Positions 54,385 to 63,443 of a stretch of DNA of 64,000 nt are shown here, in pieces. The stretch lies in NCBI GenBank assembly GCA_035550215.1, contig DASZPM010000007.1, forward strand, positions 62,001 through 126,000. Reading direction: 5' to 3'. Every line of letters begins with the position of its first letter. Within the stretch, counting starts at the first letter, position 1. Position numbers and translations under genes: made by a program. The notes under the pieces are model-generated. The model saw only the letters and a program-made list of their open reading frames with translations. It was not told the origin of the DNA and did not search any database. The DNA comes from JABDFW01 sp035550215. Its GTDB lineage: Bacteria; Bacteroidota; Bacteroidia; Chitinophagales; Chitinophagaceae.

Positions 54385-55524
54385 TTAATTTCCCGCATCC
54401 TTAACATTTTCTGCGGCTGTTTTACCCGTATCAGCATTAACGGCAATGGGTTTGGGGCGCTGTTCATTCTTATCTTCCCCCAATAAAATACCCCAGGGCT
54501 TAAGGCTTTCAATCCTGTCAAAAATTATTTTGGTCATGGCAATAACCGGTATTGCAAGAAACATCCCCGGTATACCCCACAGCATTTCACCCGTAACAAC
54601 ACCCAATATTGTTATAAGCGCGTTTATTTTTACCTTACTGCCTACAATCATTGGCAACAGCAGGTTACTGTCAATAAGGTGCATGCCGATGATGACTACA
54701 GCCACTATTAGTATTGTACCGCCGCCCGCGCCGGTAGCAAAAGTTATGAAAACACTCAACAGGAGCGCAGTAAAAATGCCGATATAGGGTATTATATTAA
54801 ACAACCCCGTAAGCAGCCCCAGCAGTATAGCATATTTAATACCCAAAATAGCAAAAGCAATGCAGCAGACTGAAGCTACGATGGCCATCTCCAGCAAAAG
54901 CCCCAAAATATACTGGCGTATAATGTTTTGAATGTTCTCGACGATTTCATACACAATAACCGAATTGTCTTCTTTAAATACCGCCAGCAGGAACTTGATG
55001 ATGAGCGAACGGTAGAAGAGCAGGAAAAAGGTATCAATCAAAACAAACACCAGGTAGAACAGGGTGGATGAAACCGAGAGGACCGTGGCGCCAAGCACCG
55101 TGGTGCCGGACGACATGATGGCCGAGGTGGCATTGTTTACGTAGGCTTTTTGTTTTTGAAGATTGACGTGAAACGTAGCTGAAATCCAGTCCTGCAAACC
55201 GTTAACTGATGTAGTTAGTTGTTGTTTAAACTGTGGCCAGTCGCTTGCAAGATTGGTCAATTGTGCACCGACAATATACAGGATAAAACCAATGCCGCTT
55301 ATAAGTATAATGACAGATAAAATGGACGCTGCGCCGCGTGGCAGGCGTAACCATTTCTCCAGCGCGTTAGCCAGCGGCAGGAGGAGAATGGCAAACATTA
55401 AAGAGAACAACAGCGGTACCAGTAATTTTTTACCTAATATAGCCAGGTAACCAAGCGCAATAAGGCTTATAAGCACCATTGCGAGCTTTGTATAGAAGGG
55501 TGTTGTGTTGCTTTTAGCTGCCAT
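54385..55524 (-). CDS. AI-2E family transporter (PerM-like)
   Basis: The 379-residue inner-membrane protein has about eight helices in the AI-2E/PerM arrangement: two helix pairs (LAMVLISLIALGYLAILGKK, LLFSLMFAILLLPLANALEK), a soluble loop, then GLFNIIPYIGIF, HLIDSNLLLPMIVGSKVKIN and GEMLWGIPGMFLAIPVIAM. The segment from NIIPYIG to LLPMIVGSKV is the family signature. Some members export autoinducer-2 or act as sodium/proton antiporters; the substrate is open. ATG 55524 was chosen over an upstream TTG. It is convergent with the DUF4038 gene, 15 nt apart. Confidence 0.9.
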   Translation of the reverse strand: MAAKSNTTPFYTKLAMVLISLIALGYLAILGKKLLVPLLFSLMFAILLLPLANALEKWLRLPRGAASILSVIILISGIGFILYIVGAQLTNLASDWPQFKQQLTTSVNGLQDWISATFHVNLQKQKAYVNNATSAIMSSGTTVLGATVLSVSSTLFYLVFVLIDTFFLLFYRSLIIKFLLAVFKEDNSVIVYEIVENIQNIIRQYILGLLLEMAIVASVCCIAFAILGIKYAILLGLLTGLFNIIPYIGIFTALLLSVFITFATGAGGGTILIVAVVIIGMHLIDSNLLLPMIVGSKVKINALITILGVVTGEMLWGIPGMFLAIPVIAMTKIIFDRIESLKPWGILLGEDKNEQRPKPIAVNADTGKTAAENVKDAGN

Positions 55525-55563
55525 ATAAAGCAATTTAATAGTAATGCGCCAACTAACAATACC

Positions 55564-56316
55564 TTATTTTGATGCCGCCCAAAAAATGGCATTTTTAAAC
55601 AAAGTGGTGTAATAGGGATTATCAAACAGGTCGGGGGAGTGGCCCATGAAAATATAAATGTTCCTGGCCTTTACTTTTTCGTTGGTCCATATTACGGGGT
55701 GGTCGCCCATTTTTATTTTTGAGCCGGGGATGTAGGATGATTCATCTACGCTGGCAATAACATGCACATTGGGGCGGGGGCTTTTATCATAAATATAAAA
55801 CTCATCTTTTGCGATACGAAAACTGTCCGGCAGGTTCTTCATTACAGGATGCGTTTTGTCTTCTACATGAACCGTGGCAGACACAAAAGTGGCTATGTAG
55901 TTTTCATACCGTATGCCACCCATAAAATTGCTAAACCATTGCCACATAGGAAAGCCGTCAAACTCACCGAGCAGTGAAGCATGGTGAAAACCTATCCAGC
56001 CGCCCCTGCCTTCCTCAATATATTTAATAAAGGCCGCCTGCGCGGTGGGTGTCCAGCCGTAGGGCACATAATCCAATTGCAAAAAAAGCTGGTACTGCCC
56101 GAGCATACTATCGTTTATGTTGTTGGTATTGGTAATATAATCAATGGTAAAATTACTGTCGGCAGCAAGTTTGTTCAGCCATATTTTGGCGGCAGCAGAA
56201 TACGCCACATGATGCCCGCCATTTTCATACAGCGCGAGTACTTTAAAGCGGGGTTGGGCGTGAGATAGATAAGTGGTGATTATAAAAAATGATAGAAAGA
56301 AATATGCTTTTCTCAT
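55564..56316 (-). CDS. ThuA domain protein, exported
   Basis: The 250-residue protein has a signal peptide (residues 1-20, ending SHAQ) and one ThuA domain (GATase-like fold): FKVLALYENGGHHVAYSAAA, FIKYIEEGRGGWIGFHHASL, YENYIATFVSATVHVEDKTH, and a closing PVIWTNEKVKARNIYIFMGH. The TxxHPV-type motif (KTHPVMKNLPDSF) is conserved. ThuA proteins take part in trehalose or other sugar utilisation, and many Bacteroidota and Planctomycetes secrete them. It follows the 167-residue orphan gene by 11 nt on the same strand. Confidence 0.9.
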   Translation of the reverse strand: MRKAYFFLSFFIITTYLSHAQPRFKVLALYENGGHHVAYSAAAKIWLNKLAADSNFTIDYITNTNNINDSMLGQYQLFLQLDYVPYGWTPTAQAAFIKYIEEGRGGWIGFHHASLLGEFDGFPMWQWFSNFMGGIRYENYIATFVSATVHVEDKTHPVMKNLPDSFRIAKDEFYIYDKSPRPNVHVIASVDESSYIPGSKIKMGDHPVIWTNEKVKARNIYIFMGHSPDLFDNPYYTTLFKNAIFWAASK

Positions 56317-56327
56317 ACACGCTGGTG

Positions 56328-56831
56328 TTAAAATTCGGGTTCTAAATGCTCAGTGTTAATCGAGCAGTAAAAATAACCTAAATTATTTCCATCGCCGCCC
56401 ATAGATTCTTCGTCAGCTACTACTAAATTTAAATCTTTAAAAAAGTAATTTCCGTTATTTAACTCCCGGAAGCTTTCAGAGATAGATTTTATATTTTTCA
56501 ATACAAGATTAATGTCATCGTCAAATGAAATAGTAATGTGCTTGAGTTTAATGTCAACGCCATTATGAATTTCGATATCAAACAGTAGATTATCGCCATC
56601 ATAATTCAAGAAAAAAAGGCAGGATGCGTTTTTAAAATATTTGAAAATATCCCTTCTTTGATGAATATTGTGTTTAGTGTCTCCATTAAAATGGCTGCTT
56701 AAGTCTATAATTTGATCATCAGACGTATGACTGTTTCCAAGTAATCGTTGAATAACATTTCGTTCAAGACCCCACTTCAAACTTACTCCTTCAATTTCAA
56801 TTCCAATTTTTGGATAATAGGTAATATGCAT
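56328..56831 (-). CDS. Hypothetical protein (167 aa), unlike its neighbours
   Basis: I do not recognise this protein. It is soluble, without signal peptide, and acidic, with MHITYYPKIGIEIEGVSLKW at the start, a middle beta-rich part (LFFLNYDGDNLLFDIEIHNG and LKHITISFDDDINLVLKNIK) and a C-terminal YFYCSINTEHLEPEF. Its codon use is visibly more AT-rich than the hydrolase genes on both sides, all of which encode exported proteins. The size and acidic beta-rich character resemble immunity-type proteins, but no toxin partner is seen nearby and this is only a suggestion. It could also be a recent gain. Confidence 0.6.
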   Translation of the reverse strand: MHITYYPKIGIEIEGVSLKWGLERNVIQRLLGNSHTSDDQIIDLSSHFNGDTKHNIHQRRDIFKYFKNASCLFFLNYDGDNLLFDIEIHNGVDIKLKHITISFDDDINLVLKNIKSISESFRELNNGNYFFKDLNLVVADEESMGGDGNNLGYFYCSINTEHLEPEF

Positions 56832-56868
56832 GACAATTATTTTTGTACCCTTTCACATTTAGTTGCTT

Positions 56869-58665
56869 TTACATCACCGGCAATTCTATATAAGTTGCAT
56901 AATTGCCGCTCCTGTAAATGCGCTGCGTAGCCTTTTGGTAATCTGAGGCTTTGGCTTCAAAAATATTCGGCACATATTTTTGCGGGTTCATATCAATGCA
57001 CGGGAACCAACTGCTTTGCACCTGTATCATTATTTTATGGCCTTTCAAAAAGGTGTGGTCCACCTGGTGCAGGTTAATGGTGTACTCTTCCACTTTGCCG
57101 GGTGTAACGGGTTCCGGTGTGGTAAAGCTTTTCCTGAACCGCCCCCTGAACACTTCGCTGGCAACCATCAGTTCATAACCGCTCATCTTCAGGTCGGTAT
57201 TTATCCTGCCGGGGTACACATCTATAAGTTTCACTACCCAGTCGGCGTCGCTGCCGGTGGTGCTTGCAAACAGGTGCGCAATAATACTGCCTGTAACCGT
57301 CACATCTTCCGTTAATGTATCGCTCTGCCAGGTAGCCACATCCGGCCTGCCGTCCACGAAGCGCTGGTCTTCTGCCAGCCATGTGTACCAGCGTGAATTA
57401 GGCCCGTATGTTTGTTCTATGGGGCGTGGGCGGTAGGGTATAGGCTTTGCCGGGTCGCTTACATATTCATCATAGCCGTTGCCGGAAGGTTTGGTAAAAC
57501 TTACTTTACCTTTTGCCGCGGTGTACAATTTTTTGATGGTTGCTTCTTTGGGTGGCCAGCTTGTATATGTTTTCCATTGGTTGCTGCCTGTTTCAAAAAC
57601 AGTGGCTTCAGGAAAAACGCCATCCTCTTTTCCCTTCAGCCAATGGTCAAACCATTTTTTTTGTATGTTTTGCTGAAAATACTGCGCGGTATTGCTGCCC
57701 ATATCATACGCGGCAAGATGGGTTATATTGCCGCCGGCCCATTGCCCGTGGTTCCACGGGCCAAGGCAAATATAATTGCGGTTAAAGCTGTCCAGCTTTT
57801 CCATGGTGTTATACATTAGCTGCGGGCCGTTCATGTCTTCCTGGTCCCATACGCCGCCCACGTGTAAAATGGGTATGCGCGGGTAGCCCACATAAGTTAG
57901 GGCGGATTGTTTTTGCCAGAAAGAATCATAATTGGGGTGAAGCACAAAATTGTTCCATGTGGGCAGTTTGCCGTGTAAATATTTTGCGTTGGCATTTGAC
58001 AAAGGCCCGAGTTTTAAAAACCAGCTATACAAATCGTAATCATCAAACGGAAAAAGCGTATCAACCTTTGATGCTTCCTCCATAAACGAATAATCAAACC
58101 CGTATGATAACCTGAATGCGCCGTTATGGTGAAAATCATCCCCGAGAAACATATCTGCCGGGGTAGCCTGTTCACTGGCGGCTACCATAGCGGGGTGCGG
58201 CCTTGCAGCGGCCACCAGCGTCGTCCAGCCGAGGTATGAAATGCCTAACTGGCCTACTTTACCGTTATTGTTTTTTAAGTTATGTATCAGCCAGTCAACG
58301 GTGTCCCATGTATCGGTACTTTCGTCTACCAGGTTTGGCTTGTCTAAAATGGGGCGGTTCATCACAAACTGCCCTTCACTTTTGTAGCGGCCGCGTATAT
58401 CCTGGAAGACAAAGATGTAACCCTCCGCTGCCATGTCTTTAAGGTAGGCTGATTTGTCCGGGCTTTGCGCATGGTCGCTGCCGTAGGGTGTGCGCTCCAT
58501 GAGTATTGGCTCCGCTTCGTCTGCATTGTTAGGGGTAAAAATAACAGTGTGCAGTTTAATGCCATCGCGCATGGGTATCATGGCCTCCTGCCGGGTGTAG
58601 GTGATTTGGGCTTTAGAGGCGAGCATTGCGCAGCAACTGCAGCACAGCAGGATTATTTTTCTCAT
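56869..58665 (-). CDS. CocE/NonD-family hydrolase (X-Pro peptidase/esterase type), exported
   Basis: The 598-residue protein has a signal peptide (residues 1-19, ending SKAQ) and an alpha/beta-hydrolase domain. The nucleophile elbow is GQLGISYLGW (Ser about 143). Acid and histidine candidates lie in HVGGVWDQEDMNGP and CLGPWNHGQW. A C-terminal PepX_C beta-sandwich starts near DTLTEDVTVTGSIIAHLFAS and ends with QSSWFPCIDMNPQKY. Family members cleave X-Pro peptides, cocaine-like esters or acylated amino acids; glutaryl-7-ACA acylase relatives share the layout. Its substrate is not determined. Confidence 0.9.
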   Translation of the reverse strand: MRKIILLCCSCCAMLASKAQITYTRQEAMIPMRDGIKLHTVIFTPNNADEAEPILMERTPYGSDHAQSPDKSAYLKDMAAEGYIFVFQDIRGRYKSEGQFVMNRPILDKPNLVDESTDTWDTVDWLIHNLKNNNGKVGQLGISYLGWTTLVAAARPHPAMVAASEQATPADMFLGDDFHHNGAFRLSYGFDYSFMEEASKVDTLFPFDDYDLYSWFLKLGPLSNANAKYLHGKLPTWNNFVLHPNYDSFWQKQSALTYVGYPRIPILHVGGVWDQEDMNGPQLMYNTMEKLDSFNRNYICLGPWNHGQWAGGNITHLAAYDMGSNTAQYFQQNIQKKWFDHWLKGKEDGVFPEATVFETGSNQWKTYTSWPPKEATIKKLYTAAKGKVSFTKPSGNGYDEYVSDPAKPIPYRPRPIEQTYGPNSRWYTWLAEDQRFVDGRPDVATWQSDTLTEDVTVTGSIIAHLFASTTGSDADWVVKLIDVYPGRINTDLKMSGYELMVASEVFRGRFRKSFTTPEPVTPGKVEEYTINLHQVDHTFLKGHKIMIQVQSSWFPCIDMNPQKYVPNIFEAKASDYQKATQRIYRSGNYATYIELPVM

Positions 58666-58715
58666 GAGCAGTGGTTTGACAGGATAATATTATTTAGAGT
58701 AAAAAACTAATTAAG

Positions 58716-59186
58716 TTATTGCTCTTTGGGCAGCACCGCTTCAATTTCAATCTCTACTTTAAACTGCGGCAGCAGCAGCCTCTTTACTTCTACGATGGAT
58801 GAGGTTGGATAGTCTCCGTTGTAAAAAGATTTCATAATTACCTTGTTTATCATAAAGCTGTCAAGGTCTGTGGTGTATATGGTTTGCTTTACCACATTTT
58901 CCATAGTAGCCCCGTATTTGGCCAAATCGCTTTTAATGCTGTTCATTATTTCCCTTAACTGGTCAGGCATATAACCGGCAGCCATTGTGCCGGACACATA
59001 TACCGTATTACCCGTTCTTATAGCCTGTGTGTAGCCTATCTGGTCTTCCAGCGGCTTGTTTCTTCTTAACTTTTGTTTATATATATTGCTGCTTGCGGTA
59101 CTGTCAGTTTGCGCGTTTACATAGCCGTTAATACTCACCAGTATAATAATCATCAACCCTGCATAAAAAGCCGCATTTTTTTTCAT
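58716..59186 (-). CDS. RidA (YjgF/UK114) family protein with a signal peptide
   Basis: The 156-residue protein has a hydrophobic export signal (residues 8-25, ending VNAQ) and then a full RidA domain: YTQAIRTGNTVYVSGTMAAG, YGATMENVVKQTIYTTDLDS, and the end VEVKRLLLPQFKVEIEIEAV, with an arginine in the position region of the catalytic Arg. Cytosolic RidA deaminates reactive enamines/imines; an exported relative presumably has another role. It lies 50 nt upstream of the CocE gene on the same strand and diverges from the DUF4139 gene. Confidence 0.88.
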   Translation of the reverse strand: MKKNAAFYAGLMIIILVSINGYVNAQTDSTASSNIYKQKLRRNKPLEDQIGYTQAIRTGNTVYVSGTMAAGYMPDQLREIMNSIKSDLAKYGATMENVVKQTIYTTDLDSFMINKVIMKSFYNGDYPTSSIVEVKRLLLPQFKVEIEIEAVLPKEQ

Positions 59187-59394
59187 GTCTGTTTATTTTA
59201 GCTAAAATAACATTATTTGGCTGTTGTTTTTTAAATGGGTGTTACAAAATGCGCTGGTGTGTATAATAACTGTTACTGCCAAAGTTGCCCGGCTGCAAAT
59301 AGCCTTTCACTCCACTGCAAATAATTTGTTAATCACGCTAACAGGCTGTGTAAACAAATTTTTTGGCGCATCTGCTGTAAAAAAACAGGTGTAT

Positions 59395-61203
59395 ATGAAA
59401 AGAACAATTTTTACGGCAGCCCTCCTCGTGATTGTTGTAATTGCCAATGCCCGCGAAGATGCCGGCAGTAACGTGGCTTCTTTGCTTAAAAGTGTTACCA
59501 TTTACCGGTCGGGTGCAGAAATGGTGCACACCGCTTCCGCAACCCTTAAGCAGGGTGATAACGTGCTTATAATTGATAACCTGAGCAACCAGGTTGACGA
59601 AAACAGCATACAGGTTAAAGCGCCGTCCGCCGTGAGCATTTTGGGGGTGGAGTTTTCAGGAAATTACCTCGTACCAACGGAAAAATCCGCCCGGGAAAAA
59701 ATGCTGGATGACTCGCTGAGCAATGTGCAGGCAGATATTGATAAAATACAGTTATCCATCACCAATACATCTGACCTTTTAGAGGTATTGAAAGATAACC
59801 GTAACATTAAAGGGCAACAGTCAGGGCTTACAGTTGCCGAGCTGGTAAAGCTGATGGATTATTACAAAACAAAATCGCTGGAACTGCAAACAGACCTGCA
59901 GCAGTTAAACAGCAGGAAAAAAAAGCTGGATGACCTGGCGGAGAAAATAGATAACCAAATAACTGAAGAGCAAAAGAAGAATACCAGTACCGCGGGCAGG
60001 CTTACCTTAAGGTTATCCGCGGCCCTGGACGGCAGGTATGATTTCACCATTTCATACATCGCTAAAAACGCTTACTGGATACCTTATTACGATGTTAGGG
60101 TGGATAATATAAACAGCCCGTTGAAGCTAAGCTATAAGGCTAAAATTGTGCAAACAACCGGTATAGACTGGAAGCAGGTAAAATTATCGCTGTCAACATC
60201 AACCCCAGCGCAATGGGGCAGCGCACCCATATTAAATGCATGGTTCCTGGCTTATATTAACCCTATAGTTGCCATGGATAAAAACCTGGCGGGGTTTTCA
60301 AATACTATTACGGGCGCGGTAAGTAATGTAACCACTAAAAACTTCGATTTTAAAAGCGATATAAAAATAAGGGGCATAGGTAGTATACTTTCAAATGCCG
60401 AACCACTGCTTATCGTAAATGGCACACCGATGAGTAATGAAGACTTTGATAAGATTAACCCCAATGATATTAAAAGCATGAATGTGTTGAAAGGGGAGCA
60501 GGCAACAAGTATTTATGGCTCACGGGCATCAAACGGCGTTATAGTAATTGCCCTGAAGGAAGGGTTGGAAGATTATATATCCGTCGCGGACAACGCGCTG
60601 AATATGACGTATGATATTGACAAACCCTACGATGTGCCTACTAATGGCAAGGAACAAATTGCCACCCTGCAAAACGCAGACGTTAATGTTATTTATAAAC
60701 ATTACGCAGTGCCAAAACTTGATAAAGATGTTTACCTGCTGGCTGAAATACCCGGTTGGGAAAAATTAAACCTGCTGCCCGGTGATGCTAACATTATTTT
60801 AGAAGGTACATACGTGGGAAAATCATTTATTGACCCAGCCTCCACCAGCGACACGTTAAGCCTAACACTCGGCAGGGATGAAAGGGTGGCTGTTAAAAGG
60901 CAAAAGGTTGTTGACTTTAGCAGTATAAAATTTTTAGGCAGTAATAAGCAGCAGAAATTTACCTATGAAATTACGGTGAAGAACAACAAAACTGCAAACA
61001 TTAACCTGTTGCTGAAAGACCAGTTTCCCCTTTCAACCAACAAGGATATTGAGGTAGAGCTTGTAAGCGACGGCGGTGCGCAGGTAAATAACGAGATTGG
61101 CGTATTGAATTATACATTGACCCTTGCACCCGGCGAAAGTAAAAAGCTGCAATTTGTTTATAGTGTAAAATACCCAAAAGATAAAATACTGAATCTTAAT
61201 TAA
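59395..61203 (+). CDS. DUF4139/MuiA-type protein with an inserted SusC-plug-like segment
   Basis: The 602-residue protein has a signal peptide (residues 1-19). Residues about 27-90 match the DUF4140 N-terminal part (SVTIYRSGAEMVHTASATLK); a coiled coil spans about 95-190; the DUF4139 body begins at LSAALDGRYDFTISYIAKNA. Between about residues 315 and 390 lies a segment reading IRGIGSI, EPLLIVNGTPMSN, INPNDIKSMNVLKGEQATSI, YGSRASNGVIVIALK, the classic plug pattern of SusC/RagA receptors. DUF4139 then resumes (YDVPTNGKEQIATLQ) to the end. ATG 59395 gives the signal peptide; the frame extends to 59224 without one. Confidence 0.85.
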   Translation: MKRTIFTAALLVIVVIANAREDAGSNVASLLKSVTIYRSGAEMVHTASATLKQGDNVLIIDNLSNQVDENSIQVKAPSAVSILGVEFSGNYLVPTEKSAREKMLDDSLSNVQADIDKIQLSITNTSDLLEVLKDNRNIKGQQSGLTVAELVKLMDYYKTKSLELQTDLQQLNSRKKKLDDLAEKIDNQITEEQKKNTSTAGRLTLRLSAALDGRYDFTISYIAKNAYWIPYYDVRVDNINSPLKLSYKAKIVQTTGIDWKQVKLSLSTSTPAQWGSAPILNAWFLAYINPIVAMDKNLAGFSNTITGAVSNVTTKNFDFKSDIKIRGIGSILSNAEPLLIVNGTPMSNEDFDKINPNDIKSMNVLKGEQATSIYGSRASNGVIVIALKEGLEDYISVADNALNMTYDIDKPYDVPTNGKEQIATLQNADVNVIYKHYAVPKLDKDVYLLAEIPGWEKLNLLPGDANIILEGTYVGKSFIDPASTSDTLSLTLGRDERVAVKRQKVVDFSSIKFLGSNKQQKFTYEITVKNNKTANINLLLKDQFPLSTNKDIEVELVSDGGAQVNNEIGVLNYTLTLAPGESKKLQFVYSVKYPKDKILNLN

Positions 61204-61456
61204 CAGGAGCGCAAGCATACTTGCCAATTAAATATATGCACCTGCTTGTGCCAAATGTTAAAACAGCCGCCATACTCAAAACGTTGTAAAAGCCTTATTT
61301 ACCACCCCAATGATGAGTGGACTTTAACAGTTAACGCCTTGCAAAGCGATATTGGCATATCGTTTGAAAATACTGGGTAACAATGCAGCGCTGCAAAGTT
61401 TGCTAACAATGCGTTCCCGCAGGGGCACAGCATTATTTTAAACAAAAAATCAACTT

Positions 61457-62038
61457 ATGAAAAAGATCATCATGGCAGCAGTGATGCTGGGTGGCATTAC
61501 ACTCTTCAATAACACTTATGCCCAGGTAGAGGCGGTAGGTATTAAAGGTGGCATAAATTTCGCCAATGTTTCTAATTTCGGTAATAACACCCGCGTTGCC
61601 GGCAACGTAGGTTTTTTTGTACACGCCCAGATAAATAAAAATTGGTGTGTGCAACCGGAAATACTTTATTCGGCCGAGGGTGCGCGTTTTATGAGCACCA
61701 ATGGCGAAAGAACTTTAGCCCTTAACTATGTACAGGTGCCGGTTATGTTCCAGTATTTTCCTGTAAAACAGCTTTATCTTGAACTTGGCCCCCAGGTTGG
61801 GTTACTTACCAATGCCGATGTAAAAAACACTAACAACGGAAACAAGTACAGTGTAAGTGATGGCTACAAAAAAGGCGATGTTGATTTGAATGTAGGCATT
61901 GGCGTTAAAGCAACACCTAACGTAGGCATTTTTGCCCGTTATAGCTTTGGCCTTGCCAACATTTCAACCGACAACAATTATACCTACCATAATAATGTAG
62001 GGCAGGTGGGCGCATTTATACGGTTTGCAAGGTATTAA
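61457..62038 (+). CDS. Small outer-membrane beta-barrel protein (porin-like)
   Basis: The 193-residue protein has a signal peptide (residues 1-22, ending TYAQ) and then alternating strands typical of the OMP_b-brl/PorT-like family: AVGIKGGINFANVSNFGNNT, FFVHAQINKNWCVQPEILYS, LYLELGPQVGLLTNA, VDLNVGIGVKATPNVGIFAR, ending in VGAFIRFARY with a terminal aromatic. The opening GIKGGINFAN is the family's usual first strand. The 253-nt gap upstream contains no clear promoter; a short inverted repeat (CGATAT/ATATCG near 61350) is too small to interpret. The gene is followed by a hairpin. Confidence 0.85.
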   Translation: MKKIIMAAVMLGGITLFNNTYAQVEAVGIKGGINFANVSNFGNNTRVAGNVGFFVHAQINKNWCVQPEILYSAEGARFMSTNGERTLALNYVQVPVMFQYFPVKQLYLELGPQVGLLTNADVKNTNNGNKYSVSDGYKKGDVDLNVGIGVKATPNVGIFARYSFGLANISTDNNYTYHNNVGQVGAFIRFARY

Positions 62039-62063
62039 ACATAAGGAGAGGACTAAATAATTT

Positions 62064-62094
62064 GCAAAAGAGCTGCCTGCGGGCGGCTCTTTGC
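62064..62094. terminator. Hairpin between convergent genes
   Basis: GCAAAAGAGCTGCC pairs with GGCGGCTCTTTGC around a TGCG loop with one bulge. It lies between the convergent barrel-protein and protease genes and could end both transcripts, though a long T-run is absent. Confidence 0.5.
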
Positions 62095-62105
62095 TTATGA
62101 GTATC

Positions 62106-63443
62106 TCATAATAACTCAGCGAAAGATTTTATCCTGTCCCTGCTGTTAATAATATCATCAATAGCCGGCACTTTTGTGTACGTGGGCATAACACCATGCC
62201 CTTCATTATTTGGCTTATCCCGCAGCAGGTAAACTGTGGTGGCTATTTGGCATTCTATTTTTGTGGCCGGTAATTCCAGCGTCTCGGGGTCGCCGCTTAA
62301 AACATATTTGTTGCCACCTGTTTCCTGCCCGATGAATGCACAGCGCCTGTGCTGCTCAAGGCAGGAGCTTACCATACCGGTAACCGAAAAACTGCCGCCG
62401 TTTATAAGCACATACAGCTTGCCGTTATAGGCCTCTTTAAGCGGTTTGTTTACACCTGAAAAAGGCCCTTTATATACCATAGTAAAAGGGTCGTGCAGTA
62501 AAAAAGACAGCAGCAAAATGCCGTTTTCAGGGTCGCCACCCTGGTTATCCCTCAGGTCAATTACCAGCTTTTGAATATTGGCTTTTCTTATCACTGAGAA
62601 ATAGTTGTACATCTCATCCCTGAAGTTCTGGTTGTAATCGTCCCTTAACTGGTCGCCGTCAAAAGTTTTAATGGTTAGTACCGCAGTGTTCAATTTTTCA
62701 TTGGTTTCTAAAAAAATGCCCTGGCCATCTTTTTTGGTCACAACCCGGTCAGCATATTTTTGCTGCATATAGTACACAATACTGTCTTTTGACAGGGCCG
62801 GCATGTTTACATTTTCATAGTTGCCATCGCCGGTTTTATAGGTGATATTGAATAATGCCGGGTGGCCGAAAATATAGCTGTAATACTCCCTGAACCAGTT
62901 GTTGAGTATCCATACCGGGTATGTTTCATTATTGCCATCCCTTACCTGGCGTATTAAAAGCGTATGCATTATTTCACTTGCCGGAAGGCCGTTAATGCTC
63001 ATTATTTCATCGCCTGCTTTAATGGTTGAATCGCGGGAGCAATTCATGTCAGCATACATCCTGCCGCCAATCCACATAATATGCAGGGGTAAAAATTTTT
63101 CGTATTTATTACTGTATTCACGGGTTGCCGGGGAAGGCAATATATAGCTGTGACCGTTTTTTATTAAGGAGCTTAAACAGGTAATATGCTTATAAAACGC
63201 TTCACCGGTCATGGGCTTTTTTATATAGCTGTATAAGCTGTCGAAAGTGGCATCAAGGGTTTCTTTCGGAGTATATAAATACAGGTTTGGTTCTCTTTTT
63301 TCCAGGTTATCCCGCAGTATGGTAAGGTCGTTTTTTAACTCGCTTTCTGAGTAAAATCTCCCGGGCGCGGCCGCATTTTTTTGCGCGAATGCATTGCTGA
63401 CAAATACGGAAAGAACAATAACTGCAATAATACCTCTGCCCAT
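62106..63443 (-). CDS. S41-family peptidase, exported
   Basis: The 445-residue protein has a signal peptide (MGRGIIAVIVLSVFVSNAFA) from ATG 63443; a frame extension to 63542 adds a non-signal leader and was rejected. A helical N-domain (YSESELKNDLTILRDNLEKR) and a PDZ-like region (TIKAGDEIMSINGLPASEIM) precede the tail-specific-protease core: VIDLRDNQGGDPENGILLLS, then LYVLINGGSFSVTGMVSSCL, with the catalytic serine expected in GGSFS, and FIGQETGGNKY. It acts in the periplasm or at the surface; the target is unknown. Confidence 0.88.
   Translation of the reverse strand: MGRGIIAVIVLSVFVSNAFAQKNAAAPGRFYSESELKNDLTILRDNLEKREPNLYLYTPKETLDATFDSLYSYIKKPMTGEAFYKHITCLSSLIKNGHSYILPSPATREYSNKYEKFLPLHIMWIGGRMYADMNCSRDSTIKAGDEIMSINGLPASEIMHTLLIRQVRDGNNETYPVWILNNWFREYYSYIFGHPALFNITYKTGDGNYENVNMPALSKDSIVYYMQQKYADRVVTKKDGQGIFLETNEKLNTAVLTIKTFDGDQLRDDYNQNFRDEMYNYFSVIRKANIQKLVIDLRDNQGGDPENGILLLSFLLHDPFTMVYKGPFSGVNKPLKEAYNGKLYVLINGGSFSVTGMVSSCLEQHRRCAFIGQETGGNKYVLSGDPETLELPATKIECQIATTVYLLRDKPNNEGHGVMPTYTKVPAIDDIINSRDRIKSFAELL

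Noticed and set aside
56328..56831. Toxin-immunity system at the orphan gene
   Set aside because: No polymorphic toxin or secretion-linked partner lies on either side; only protein character suggests it, so it is kept as a hypothetical gene.
61340..61380. Inverted repeat CGATAT-TGGC-ATATCG upstream of the barrel-protein gene as an operator
   Set aside because: Six base pairs only, in AT-rich sequence, with no promoter to relate it to.
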